Origin: Phytomonas francai | Taxonomy: Eukaryota; Euglenozoa; Kinetoplastea; Trypanosomatida; Trypanosomatidae | Assembly (NCBI GenBank): GCA_001766655.1 | Contig: MJCC01000026.1 | Coordinates: 1,716 to 65,715, forward strand | Length of the DNA: 64,000 bases | Direction: 5' to 3' | Part shown: positions 41,282-54,400 of the stretch, piece after piece | Numbering within the stretch: the first letter of the stretch is position 1 | Layout of the letters: each line of letters begins with the position of its first letter | Translations under genes and position numbers: made by a program | The notes under the pieces: generated by a model | Database searches by the model: none | Told to the model about the DNA's origin: nothing | The model's input: only the letters and a program-made list of their open reading frames with translations

Positions 41282-42429
41282 GTTTGACGTTCTCTGACGT
41301 GGGGAGCGAAAGGGTAGTGGGAGGGAAAGGAAGGAGGGGGGGTTCTAAGGGAGAACAACCCGCGAATAAGCATTTGCTTGGTGTGAATTTTGAGATATTA
41401 CGAAATGTTCGACCACTAGTCGAGGGAGTACTGAGCGAGGGTGGTGCATTCCCTCATGGAATGCCATACTTAAATTGGATATATACATTTATTTATTAAT
41501 TGTCAACATTTTTTTAAAAAATGTTCCTCACGCTCTCCGTCTACAGGCAATGATCTATATATGCCATATCAACATGAGCAGAGAACACCACCACCGAAGA
41601 ATCTACTGCTTCGACTTTTATTTCAAAATTCGTTGTGTAAAGTGGTTTGATTTCGCGATGGCTTCTTTCAACATCCTTTTCAGTGAATTTTTTTTTGTCT
41701 GAATCTGCTGTCTGATCTTTTAATTATTGTTTTATAGGTATTTTTTTTTTAGAGGTTTGGGTTTTGTAATTCCTGTAAATTAGCTTCTCTATATATTATT
41801 TTCCGACTTCCTTTTTTTTTTTTTTACGTTTTTAGCACCCATATCGAACGGTTCATTACGACACTGGGTTTCCTTTCCTGTGCGTTGTGTGTTTGCTTCG
41901 GTAGCTCGTGTTGATACCTTCTAGAGGGGGTTATTACCATTATTTCCAGCTATTTATTTCTATCTATCCACCGTTCCTCCTACTTTGATTCCATCCTTCA
42001 CACGTTTTGCCGTGCGTGTAAGGGGGCGGGAAAGCAGTTTAGAGGAAATTGGTGCCCAGGTATCCGTACACCAGACCAGAGAGGGGGTACAAACAAACCA
42101 CTTGAGCGATTCCAAAGGGAAAGGGCAGAGAGAGAGAGAAAGGGCGTCCGTGGGTCGTGCGTATCACTCGTGACCAACACACCGAGAAAAGCGTCCAAAC
42201 ACCCCCACCCACCCGAGCGAGCTTAGCGTCCAGCGCATTCGTTCCTTTATTGGGTGGTATCCGTTGAAGGACAAGGCCCAAGTGCGGATCCGCGGAAGGC
42301 GACCGGGTCCTTTTCGCCGATCGAACGCAGCGGCGGTGACCCTTGACTCGTGAGCGGTCTTTGTTCCGTTCCGGGCCGTTTTTTTTTTTGTTTGTTTGTT
42401 TGTTTGAATCGTTGGGAGGTTCGGGGGCG
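41282..42429. other. Intergenic spacer, no gene seen
   Basis: About 1.15 kb: AT-rich with T-homopolymers to about 41830, then increasingly GC-rich, with AG-rich runs near 42125-42145. The frame of the dynein gene is open back to 42343, but this part encodes no conserved sequence. Confidence 0.5.
42379..42418 (+). promoter_or_regulatory. Predicted trans-splice acceptor of the dynein gene
   Basis: A T-run followed by four TTTG units, then GAATCGTTGGGAG with AG at 42417-42418. It lies 12 bases before the ATG at 42430 and rules out the upstream TTG at 42343 as the start, since that codon would be removed from the mature mRNA. Confidence 0.55.
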
Positions 42430-45400
42430 ATGTCGTTGGTGGGGAGCCCGCACGGGCCGCTCTCCACGCCCGAGAGCAAGTCCTTCCTGCCAGAGATGCA
42501 CCCGGAGTGCCTGACGTGGGTGCTCCAGCGCCTGGAGTGGGGCTTCGGCTTCCCCCTCGCGGGCCACCTGACAGCCGCGCACCGCCGCACCCTCGAGGAC
42601 TTCCTCATCGGGGACGAGGAGAAGCGGGTGATCTTCGCGTACTTCAGCTCCGCGGGCGGCGCGGCCGCGCAGCTGCGCGTGGTCTCGGCCTCCGGGCTGG
42701 ACCTTTCGGGGCGCCCGGAGCCCGGCGAGCCCGCGTCCGCGCCCGCGCGCGGCCTCGGCCACGTGCTCTTTTTTCTCCGCGTAGAGGCCGACCGCGGGCT
42801 CTCGCCGGAGACGATGGACACGGCGGTGGCGTGGGCCTGCTACCGCGGGGCGAGTCTGCTGGAGAGCCTCCTCCGGACGCTCCAGCAGGCGCTCGTCCCG
42901 ACGCTTCTCTTCAACCGGTGGCCGACGAGCATCGAGAAGGACGTTCAGACGGCCCTCCACCGCTTTATGGCGGTGATGGTCGAGGACGTGAACCACCTGC
43001 GGGGCCGGACGGTCCTCTACGTCCCGGACGACCTGACCGCGGCCGACCGCGCGCGGGTGCCGAACGACCGCGAGGTCGTCCAGCGCTACGAGGCGACCGT
43101 GATTCACTGGACGCGGCAGATCCGCGCCGTGATCGGGGAGCAGGGCGCGAACGCGGCCGGCGAGGAGGGCGGGCCGCTCGACGAGATCCACTACTGGCGC
43201 TCGCGCGCGCGCGACCTTGACAACATCCGCCTCCAGCTCAACCGCCCCGACGTCGGCGCGATCGTGGCGGTGCTGCGCGAGGCGAAGTCCTTCTACTACC
43301 TCGAGCCCTTTTTGAACCTGCAGGCCGACATCGAGCACGGCACCGTCGAGGCCTTCGACAACCTCTGCTTTCTGAGCACGCTCATCGAGCCCTGCGAGCG
43401 GCTCGCCGCCGCCCGGCTCCGCGAGATCCCGGGGCTGATCGGCGACATCCTCGTACGCGCGCAGTTCGTCCTGATGCACTCGAAGCACTACCGGAAGGAG
43501 CGGTTTTGCCATCTTTTGCGGATGGTCTCGGACGAGATCATCCGGCGGTGCAGCCTGCGGATCGACATCGCCGCGATCCTGCGGGGCGACGTCGCGCAGA
43601 GCATGGTCGCCCTGCAGGAGAGCATCGCGGCCGGCGAGGCGTGGATGCGGGAGTGCCGCCGCATGCTGAACGCGACCCGCGTCCGCTTTCGCCACGAGAA
43701 GGGCGAGAAGCTCGACCTCGACGAGGGCTCCCTGCTGAACGAGATCGACGGCTTCGTTAGCCACCGCTGCCAGAACCTGAAGGAGATCTGCCAGGGGCAG
43801 ATGCAGTTCGGCTTCCGCAGCATCGGCGGCGAGGCCCCGGCGTCCTCGCGGCATTCGACGCAGGCCCAACGCGCCTCCCAGCGCCCGAGCGCGACCCTCT
43901 GCTCCTCGCTCATCCCGCAGCCCTCGCGCGAAGGCGGCGGGGGGGCCGCGAGGACGGCCCTCCAACTCCCCGATCTCAGCGGGAGCCCGGCGGAGCTGGA
44001 GGGGATGTTCGAGGGGCGGCTGCCCATTTTCAGCGGAAACAAGGGGCCCGAGATCGAGTCCCAGCTCATGGACATCCAGCGCGCCTTCAAGTCGAAGATC
44101 GACATGCTGCGCGGGCTCGATTACGACATCCTCGACGTGAAGTCGACGAAGTGGATCGACGACTTTGGGGTGCTGAAGACGGACATGGACAGCCTGTCGA
44201 TGGTCATGCGCCAGATCATCACGGCGGCCTTCGACAGTATCGCGACGATCACGACGGGCGCCGAGTACATCGAGGCCTTCTACGTCCTCAGCCGAAACGA
44301 GGAGCTGCTTCTCCAGCTCGACCGCAGCAAGGACCTTGTCTTTCGGCTTTTCATGAGCAGCCTCAAGACGGTGCAGGGGGAGATCCAGCGCTATTTTAAC
44401 CGCAAGCCGACGCTGTTTTATCTGCACCCGCCCGCCGCGGGGTACGCGTACTGGGCGACCAACAACATCGCGTCGATCTCGCAGGGCTACGAGGAGCTCT
44501 ACCGCTGCTATTACCTCCCGGAGTCGCCGGAGTCGCAGGAGGCCATGGATCTCTACGACCGCCTCGTGCGCTCGCTGAAGGACACGGTGCGGAAGTACTA
44601 CCTGGACTGGCGGGACTCCCTCCCGTCGAAGCCGGCGGAGTATTTGGATACCTATTTGCTCGTACGCCGCCATGAGTCCGGGAAGGGCCCCGACGACCCC
44701 CCGCTCTTCGAGGTCAACTTCCCGAAGCCGCTTTGTTTGCTCTTTGACGAGGTGCGGTACTGGCAGAGGCTCGGGGAGAGCATCCCGGCCCACGTGCAGG
44801 ATATCTGCTCCAAGGAGGAGCGGCTGCGGATCTGCCGGGAGAACATCGCGCTCGTGACCCGGGCCTACAACCACGTCATCACGTCCTTGGAGAGCCGCGA
44901 GGAGCTGCGGCTTTTCGCGCTTCGGCTGCGCTTTTTGGAGTCGAAATATCATCCCGGGCTGACGAAGCTCTGGTGGAATTCGCCCGGGATCGTCGAGTAC
45001 TACGTGCGGGAGTGCCAGACGCAGGCGGAGCGCGTGCAGGGCATCGTCGACGACTACAAGCACACGCTGCTCTTCGTCGACCACTACTGCCGCGCGATCG
45101 CGGATACGCTTTCGGTGTCTTTTGAGCGGAAGAAGACCTCCGTCCTTTCGGTTTTTGTGGAGCGGCAGCAGCGGTACCGGGCCACCGTGCGCGAAAAACT
45201 CAAAGGGATCTTTGCTTGCATTGCCGACCGGCTCTACCACCTTTTTCACTACTTCCGCGAGGACTACACGCACGACGAGGTCGTGCGGGCGGAGTGGCAT
45301 CACCTGATGGGCAACGTCGAGGCGAAGCTCGAGGAGGCGCTCAAGATGATGGTCAAGCGCTCGTTGATCACCGTGGAGCGGATGCTCCCTTCCGAGGTCT

Positions 45401-48400
45401 CCGAGGATCGCCTGTGCGATAAGGTCTTCCGCCTCGACGTCGTGATCAGCGTCGCCGAGGACGTGAACAAGCCGATCATTCGCGTGATGCCCTCCGTCGA
45501 GGAGATCTCGAAGCGGGTGAACGAGGTGTGCAAGCAGATTATCGCGACGGTGCGGGATTTACGCCACATCGAGGACTCCCTTTCCACCCGAATCGCCGCC
45601 GAGAGCCCGGAGGAGCTCGCCGAGCATGGCCTCCAGGCGGTCACCTACCACGGCCACTCCGCCGAGGATATCGACCTGCGCGGTTCCTACTTCGAGTGCA
45701 TGGCGGGGGATGAGGACATCATCCTCTCCCTGCAGCGCATCCAGACCTCCTTCATCGCGATCAGCGAGAAGGTCAAGGACAAGCTCGCGCAGATTTGGCG
45801 GCTTCACCAATCGCTCTCGACCGATAACCTCTGGGCGACCGAGAAGCAGGACAAGCGCATCAAGCAGGGCTGGAAGCTGGATGACTACCGGATCAACATG
45901 GACAACGTCATGCATCGCCGGGACGAGATGGACAAGCAGGAGCCCTTCGCCGAGGTTCACTTTTTGCTGCTCGACTTCAACAAGATGAAGGAGACCTTCC
46001 GGTGGCAGTGCCAGGTCGTGATCAAGCACTACCACAGCCTGCTCTACGCCGACGCGAAGCAGGAGCTCGACGCGCTCTACCGCGCCTTCGAGACCACCAT
46101 CGAGAGCCTCACGCGGGAGCCGAAGACGCTCGACCAGCTCGGCGAGCAGGTCCGGCGGTGCGCCGAGGCGATCGACAACCTCCCGTCGATTTCGTCCCGC
46201 TTCGACCCGCTGAAGGACCGCTTCGCGCTGATCACGTCGGAGCTCTACAACTTCGGCGGGGTCGACCCCGACGACGTCGCGCGCTGCGAGGCCCTGCCGG
46301 AGGTCTTCGCCGACTACATCGACCGCTTCAACGCCGTCCGCCGCCAGCTCGACGTCTACAAGGAGCAGTTCAAGCACGACCTCGAGACGGACCTCCGCGG
46401 GCTCATCTCGAACAGCTTTCTGCTCCACCAGCAGGTCCGGGAGGAGGTCCCGATGGCGTGGGGGATGCCGACGCGCGAGGCCTTCGCGGCCCTCCACGCA
46501 ATGACGCGCCGCGCGGAGGGCCTCCGCCGCACCGAGCGCGAGCTCCAGCACGGCATCGAGATCTTCAACCTGGCGAAGCCCGTCCTTACGGACCTCGCGA
46601 GCGCGGAGGCCCAGCTCGCGCTTCTCCTGCGGCTCTGGGGCCTCGTGGAGACGTGGGAGCAGCGGCGGCATGAGTGGATGCACACGTACTTTATGCGGCT
46701 GAACAGCGACCTCATGCTGGAGGGGCTCGAGAAGATCCGCCGCGAGGTGCTGAGCCTGCACAAGGAGCTCGAGCACCTCGACGTGTGGGTGCGCCTCAAG
46801 GACGATATCGACCTGCTCAAGAAGATTTTGCCCATCATCGACGATATGCGGACGCCGGCGATGCGGCAGCGGCATTGGGAGTTTATCAAGATGCAGCTCG
46901 ATATCGAGTTCGACATCCACGACGAGAGCTTCTGCCTGCAGTCCTTGATGGACGCGCGGGTGGAGACGCAGGCGGAGTTCATCGCCAACCTCGCCGTCGC
47001 CGCGCGCGAGGAGCTCAAGATTGAAACCTACTTGGACAAAATCCACGCCTTCTGGGAGGAGGCGAACTTCACGATCGAGCCCCACCAGGGCTATAACCGC
47101 ATCACCCACGTCGACGAGCTCAACAACACGCTCGCGGAGCACCTCACGCTGCTGACGTCGTCGAAGATGTCCCGATTTGTCGAGAACTTCCGCGTGCGGG
47201 TCATGCAGTGGGAGCAGACCCTTTCGATCGTCACCGATACCATCGAGGGGATGCTGAACGTGCAGACGAAGTGGATGTACCTCGAGAACATCTTCATCGG
47301 GAGCGAGGACATCAAGCGGAAGCTCGTCGCGGAGGCCAAGAAGTTCGACTCGATCCACGCGCAGTGGCTGACGATTATGTCGCGGCTGGTGAAGGACCCG
47401 AACGTCGTGCGCGGGACCCGCCGCGACACCCTGCTCGACCAGCTCAACGCGATGAGCGCGGAGCTGGAGGGGATTCAGAAGAGCCTGGAGTGGTTTCTCG
47501 AGGACCGCCGGCGCGTCTTCCCGCGGTTTTACTTCCTGTCGAACGACGACCTGCTGGAGATCCTGGGGCATGTGAAGGAGCCGTCGAAGGTGCAGCCGCA
47601 CCTGCGGAAGTGCTTCGAGGGGCTTTACGAGCTTTCCCTCAAGCAGGTGCGGACCGGCACGATCGTGGAGGGGATGTCGTCCGCGGACGGCGAGTACGTG
47701 CCGTTTGCGATGCCGATGCACATCGAGGGCCTCCCGGTCGAGGTTTGGCTGCGCAACGTCGAGGCGAAGATGCGGGAGACGGTGCAGCTCGGCATCAACC
47801 GCACCCTCGACGACCTCCAGCGCAACGTCTACGACGCCCGCCATCCGATCAATCGCGAGAAGCTCAAGGGGTGGGTGGAGCGGAATGAGGGGCAGTGCCT
47901 CATCACCGCGGCGTCGATGAACTGGACCCAGCAGGTCGAGCTCGCGATCGTCGAGTACGGCGACCTCCACGCGAAGGACGGCCTCAGCCTCGCGCGGCGG
48001 AAGCTCTCCCCGCTCTACCGCGTCTACAAAAAGTGGAAGGGGATGATCCGGAAGTACTGCCAGATGGTCCGCCAGCCGCAGAGTCGTATGCAGCGAAGTA
48101 AGCTGGTCGCGCTGGTGACCATCGAGGTCCACGCGCGGGATGTCCTACGACACATCCTCGCCCGCCGCGTCCACCAGCTCGACGATTTTGAGTGGTCCCG
48201 GCAGCTGCGGTTTTACGCCGAGGAGGCGGCGTCGGAGGTGGCCGCGTTGGCGGCGCCCCCTGTTCTCCTTAATTCCGGTGGGGGGGCGGCTTCGACGCCG
48301 GCAGCGAATCCGATGCCGAGTAGTACGACCGGCGGGCCCACCCCGGTCGCCATGGCCTCCCCGGCCATTCCCCCCCCGACGACGGCCGCGAACGCGAACG

Positions 48401-51400
48401 CGGGCGCGGCGGATGCGCTTTCCGCCGGCATCGTTCGATCGGCCCCGCGGGCCTGCGTTGTCCGCCAGACGAGCGCCGTCGTGCGGTACGACTACGAGTA
48501 CCTCGGGAATAGCGGGCGGCTGGTCGTCACCGGGCTCACCGATCGCGCCTATATGATGCTGACAACGGCTCTCCAGCTCTTTCGCGGCGGGCTCCCGCAG
48601 GGGCCGGCGGGGACGGGCAAGACGGAAACCGTCAAGGACCTCGGCAAGGCGATTGGGAAGTACGTGATGGTGTTTAACTGCTCGGAGAGCCTCGATTACC
48701 GCTCCGTCGGGCGCATGCTCAGCGGCATCGCGCAAACCGGCGCGTGGTCTTGCTTTGACGAGTTTAACCGGATTGAGGTCGAGGTGCTTTCGGTCGTCGC
48801 GCAGCAAATTTTGTCGATTTTGACCGCGGTCTCCGAGCAGCGACGGACCTTTCTCTTTGAAGGGACGGAGATCCCGCTGAATTTGAACTGCGGCCTCTTC
48901 GTTACGATGAATCCCGGTTACGCCGGCCGCTCTGAACTCCCGGATAACCTGAAAGCCCTGCTCCGCCCGGTTTCGATGATGGTGCCCGACTTTGGCCTGA
49001 TTTGCGAGATCACGATGCTCTCGGAGGGCTTCGAGGAGTCCGAGGCGCTCTCGAAGAAGGTGTCCATCCTCTACGAGCTGATGGAGAACCAGCTGTCGAA
49101 GCAGGACCACTACGACTTTTCGCTGCGGAACATCAAAGCGGTGCTTGTGCAGGCCGGCAACCTCAAGCGGGAGAACTTCCCGGGAACGGAGTCGCAGCTC
49201 TGCCTGAAGGCGATGAAGGATATGAACCTGCCGAAATTTGTCAAGGAGGACGTGCCACTTTTTCTCGCCATGCTGGGGGATCTCTTCCCGGGGGTGGAGC
49301 CGCAGGGAAGCGGGCTCGAGGAGCTCTGGGCTGCCGCCGTCGACGAGCTCGAGGCCGCAAACCTCGAAAAGAACGAGCACATTTTGACGAAATGCCTTCA
49401 TCTCTGGGATACCCTGCGGACGCGGCATGGCGTGATGGTCGTCGGGCGCTCGGGGTCTGGGAAGACGGTGACCTGGCGCACCCTCGCGGGCGCGCTGAAG
49501 CGGCTCTCCGAAAGCGACGTCGGCGGCCCGTACGAGCCTGTGCGGGTCTCCCTGTTGAACCCCAAGTCGGTCACCATGGACGAGCTCTACGGGAGCTACA
49601 ACCAGGCCACGCGGGAGTGGAAGGACGGGATTCTCTCCGATCTTATGCGGCAGATCTGCCGGGACGCCACGGATACGAACTACAAGTGGCTTCTCTTTGA
49701 CGGCCCGGTCGACACGCTCTGGATTGAGTCCATGAACACCGTTCTGGATGACAACAAGATGCTCACGCTGAACTCCGGCGAGCGAATCAACCTGAACCCG
49801 ACCGTGAGCATGCTTTTCGAGGTCCAGGACCTCTCGCAGGCCTCGCCGGCGACCGTCTCGCGCTGCGGGATGGTCTACTTCACCGTCGAGGATCTGAGCT
49901 GGAGGCCGTTTGCGATGACGTGGCTGCGCTCGCGTCGCGACTTCGAGATCGCGCTGAACACGCCGAAGCCGGACGCGACGATCCACGAGCTGCAGGACTT
50001 TGTCCTGAGCACGCTGGCGAGCGCGTTGGCCTTCAAGGCCGCGGAGTGCGCGGACCTGATGCCGACGACGACGCTGAACACGGTGCGCTCCTTCACGACC
50101 ATGTTCGACGCGCTCGCGAACTCGGAGGCGCGGCCGGTGATCCCTGGCGGGGCGGGCTACCAAACCTCGCAGGCCGGCGAGAACTACCTCCCGCAGCTTC
50201 GGATGGTCGCGATGTTCTGCCTGGTCTGGGCCGTCGGCGGCCCGCTGACGGTGCAGTCGCGGCGGAAGCTGGACTCCTTCGTGCGCGAGATGGACGCGTC
50301 CTTCCCGTCGACGGAGACCGTCTTCGAGTACTTCCCGGACCTGCAGAGTCTGCGGTGGTGCGCCTGGGAGGAGCACCCGGCGCTCCGCCGGCCCTACGCC
50401 CCGCCCGCCGGGCTTCCCTACCCCCGCCAGATCGTCCCGACGATCGACACGGTGCGCTACGAGTACCTCGTCTCGCAGCTCGTGCGGAGCCGCGCGCAGC
50501 TCGTCCTTGTCGGGACGGCCGGGACGGGGAAGTCGCTGATCGCGCGCGAGGTGCTCGCCGGGCTCAGCCGCGAGACCCACGCCACCGCCGCCCTCACGCT
50601 CTCCGCGCGGACCTCGGCCCGCAACGTCCAGGACATCATCGAGGGCAGGATGGAGCACAAGTCCAAGAAGGTCTGCGCGCCGCCGAACGGGCGCCGCATG
50701 CTCTGCCTCGTCGAGGACCTCAACATGCCCGCGCGGGAGAAGTTCGGCGCGCAGCCCCCGCTCGAGCTGCTCCGGCAGTGGCTCGACAACGGCTTCTGGT
50801 ACGACTGCCAGACCCGCGCGCAGCGAAAGGTGAACGACATGCAGCTCCTCTGCTGTATGACCTACGGCCGCCCCAACATCACGGAGCGGCTCATGAGCAA
50901 GCTCAACGTCTTCAACATCACCTTCCCGACCGAGACGGTGATCGGGAAGATTTTTTCCGCGATCCTGGAGAACCGGTTCGCGCCCTTCGGCGACCTCCGC
51001 ACCTACGTCAGCGCGATCGTCAAGGCGACCATCGAGACCTACATGAAGGTCTCCACCGAGCTGCTCCCGATCCCGAGCAAGTCCCACTACCTCTTCAGCC
51101 TGCGCGACCTCAGCAAGGTCTTCCAGGGGATCTACGGCTGCCACCTCGCCTCGCTGACCTGCAAGGAGCACGTCGCCGGGCTCTGGCTCCACGAGTGCGA
51201 GCGCGTGTTCGCCGATCGCATGAACAACGACACCGACCGCGCGTGGTTTCACCAGGTCCTCAACGAGAAGCTGAACAACGACTTCCAGACGAAGTGGGTG
51301 AGCATTCTGAAATCGCGCGTGCGGGAGGGCGCGGGGAAGGGCGGCGCCGGCGGGCAGCTCTACACGCAGCCGAACCAGCCGCCGCCGGTGACCGAGAACG

Positions 51401-54400
51401 AGAGCCCGATCTTCGTCGATTTCTGGGATGGCGAGTACGACGAGATGGCGAAGTACCGCCTCGTGCCCTCCATGGAGGCCCTCCGGCAGCGCGTCGAGGA
51501 GAGCATGGAGCAGTTCAACGCGGAGCCCGGGACGCGGCCGGTCAACCTCGTCTTCTTCAACGACGCCCTCCGGCATCTCTGCCGGATCCACCGCATCATC
51601 CGCCTCCCCCACGGCAACGCGCTGTTGGTGGGCTTGGGCGGCAGCGGCCGCAGCTCGCTGACGCGCCTCGCCGCCTACCTCGCCGGCTACACCTTCTTCA
51701 CGATCGAGGTCCACAAGAAGTACGATATGGAGTGCTTCCACGAGAACCTCCGCACCCTCTACAAGGCCTGCGGCGTCAAGCGCCAGAATAAGGTGTTCTA
51801 CTTCTCCGACAACCAGGTCATGGACCTCGCGTTCCTGGAGGACATCAACAACATGCTCTCCTCCGGCGAGGTCCCGAACCTCTTCGTGAAGGATGACCTG
51901 CGGCAGATCCAGGACGATGTCCGGAAGCTCGCGCTCGTCGACGGCTGCCGGGATGCCCCGGATGAGCTCTACAACTACTTTTTGGAAAAAGCACGGCAGC
52001 ATCTCCACCTCGTCGTCTCGATGTCGCCGGCGAAAAAGGAGTTTCGCGAGTGGCTTCGGCAATTCCCGGCGCTGGTCTCCTGCACCTGCATCGATTGGTT
52101 CTCCGCGTGGCCGACCGAGGCGCTGAAGGAGATCGGGCTGCGGTATCTAAAAGAGACCGCCGAGCCCGACGAGACCGACGAGATGCTCGAGACGATCTGC
52201 GATATGTTCGTCTACATGCACGACACCACCGGCGAGCGCTCGCAGCAGATGCGGGAGCACCTGAACCGCTATAATTACGTGACCCCGTCCTCCTACCTCG
52301 ACCTCGTCCGCGGCTTCCGCGCGATGCTGACGAAGAAGTGCGAGGACATCACCGAGCAGCGCGATAAGCTCGCGAACGGGATGTCGAAGTTGGAGGAGAC
52401 CAAGCTCACGGTGAGCCGGATGACGGAGAGCCTCAACGTGCAGGACGCGAAGCTGCAGGAGAAGTCCGAGGAGGTCTCCAAGGCCACGGAGAGCATCCAG
52501 GTCCGCCAGCGCATCGCCGAGGAGCAGCAAACCCTCGTGGCCTCCGAGAAGGTGAAAATCGAGCAGGCGAAGCGCGCCGCGCTCGGGGATCAGACGGAGG
52601 CCCAGGCCGACCTCGACCGCGCGATGCCGACCCTCCTGGAGGCCCAAGCCGCCCTCGATAAGCTCGATAAGAGCGATATTAACGAGGTGAAGTCGTACAA
52701 GACCCCGGCGGCGATGGTGCACACCGTGATGGAGGCCGTCCAGACCGCGCTCCACCGCAAGCTCGACTGGGATGAGGCGAAGAAGTCGCTGAGCGAGCCG
52801 AAGTTTATTGATATGCTGAAGACCTACCACGAAACGCACGACATGACGGACCAGAAGCTGCTGAATAGTCTGGAGAAGTACGTCAAGCGGCACGACTTCA
52901 CGCCGGCCGCCGCGAGCTCCGTCTCGAAGGCCGCCGGCGGGCTCTGCCAGTGGGTGATCGCGATCCACAAGTACGGGAATATCTACAAAGAGGTCTATCC
53001 AAAGATCGTGAAGAACGAGAACGCGCAGCAGCGGGTCCGCGCGCAGGAGGAGATGCTCCGGCAGAAGGAGGAGAAGCTCCAGCGGATCATGGACGAGGTG
53101 CGGCGCCTCGAGGCCGACCTCAACACGAACATCAACGAGAAGAACCAGCTGATGCACGAGGCCCAGGAGACGAAGGATAAACTCAACCGCGCCTGCATCA
53201 TCGTGGACGGCCTCGAGGGCGAGCGGGATCGCTGGACGGAGTCGATCGCGCGCTACGAGATCGACCTTGGGAACATCCGCGGGGATACCCTGCTCGCGAC
53301 GGGGTTTATGAGCTACTGCGGCGCCTTCACCGCCGATTACCGCCAGCTGCTCTGGCAGTCCTGGCTGAAGGAGATCCGCCGGCTGCAGCTGCACATGAAT
53401 CGCGATTTTAACTTTGTCCACTTCCTCGTCGACCCGACGGAGGTCCGGGAGTGGCACCAAACCGGGCTCCCCGGCGACGATTTCAGCCGCGAGAACGGCG
53501 CGATCGCGATGTGCGGGCCGCGCTACCCCCTCATGATTGACCCCCAGCAGCAGGCGATTAAGTGGATCAAGCGCATGGAGCGCGATAGCGGCCTGAAGGT
53601 GATCAACCCGAAGCAGCCCGACTTCCAGAAGACGGTCGAGAACGCCGTCCTGCTCGGCTGCCCGCTGCTCCTGCAGGACGTGCTGGAGGAGATCGACCCG
53701 ATCCTGGACCCGATCATGTCCCGCGCGATCATCCGCAAGGGCAACCGCCAGCTCGTCAAGCTCGGGGACAACTACATCGAGTACAACGAGAACTTCAAGC
53801 TCTACATCACGACCCGGCTCTCGAACCCGCACTACTCCCCGGAGACGTGCACGCGGGTGTGTTTGTTGAACTTCGCCGTCAAGGAGCAGGGCTTGGAGGA
53901 GCAGCTGCTCAAGATCGTCGTCGAGCGCGAGAAGCCCGAGCTCGAGCACGAGAACGAGAAGCTCATACTGGACATGGCGGCCGCGAAGAAGGAGACGAAG
54001 CGGCTCGAGGACGACATCCTCGACCTGCTCTCCAGCTTCCAGTGCTCGCTGCTGGAGAACAAGCGGCTTATTGATACGCTGCAGTCCGCCAAGGTCACGG
54101 CGGCGAGCATCAAAAAGCAGTTGCGGGAGTCGGAGGAGACGTCGGTGAAGATCTCCCAGGCCCGCGAGGAGTACCGCGAGTGCGCGCAGCGAGCGTCGAT
54201 TCTCTTTTTTGTGTTGGCCGACCTCGGCGCGATCGACTCCATGTACCAGTTCGCGCTGGATTCCTACATCGCGCTCTTCCAGAACAGCATTCGCCGCTCG
54301 ACGGAGAAGATCACCTCGCGCTCGATGGACGAGCGGATCAAGACGCTGAACACCTGGCATACGGCGGCGGTCTACACGAACACCTGCCGCGGTCTTTTTG

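Noticed and set aside
42343..42429. Upstream extension of the dynein frame from a TTG codon
   Set aside because: It includes the T-run and TTTG repeats of the splice acceptor, encodes a Phe-rich non-conserved stretch, and is followed by a better ATG.
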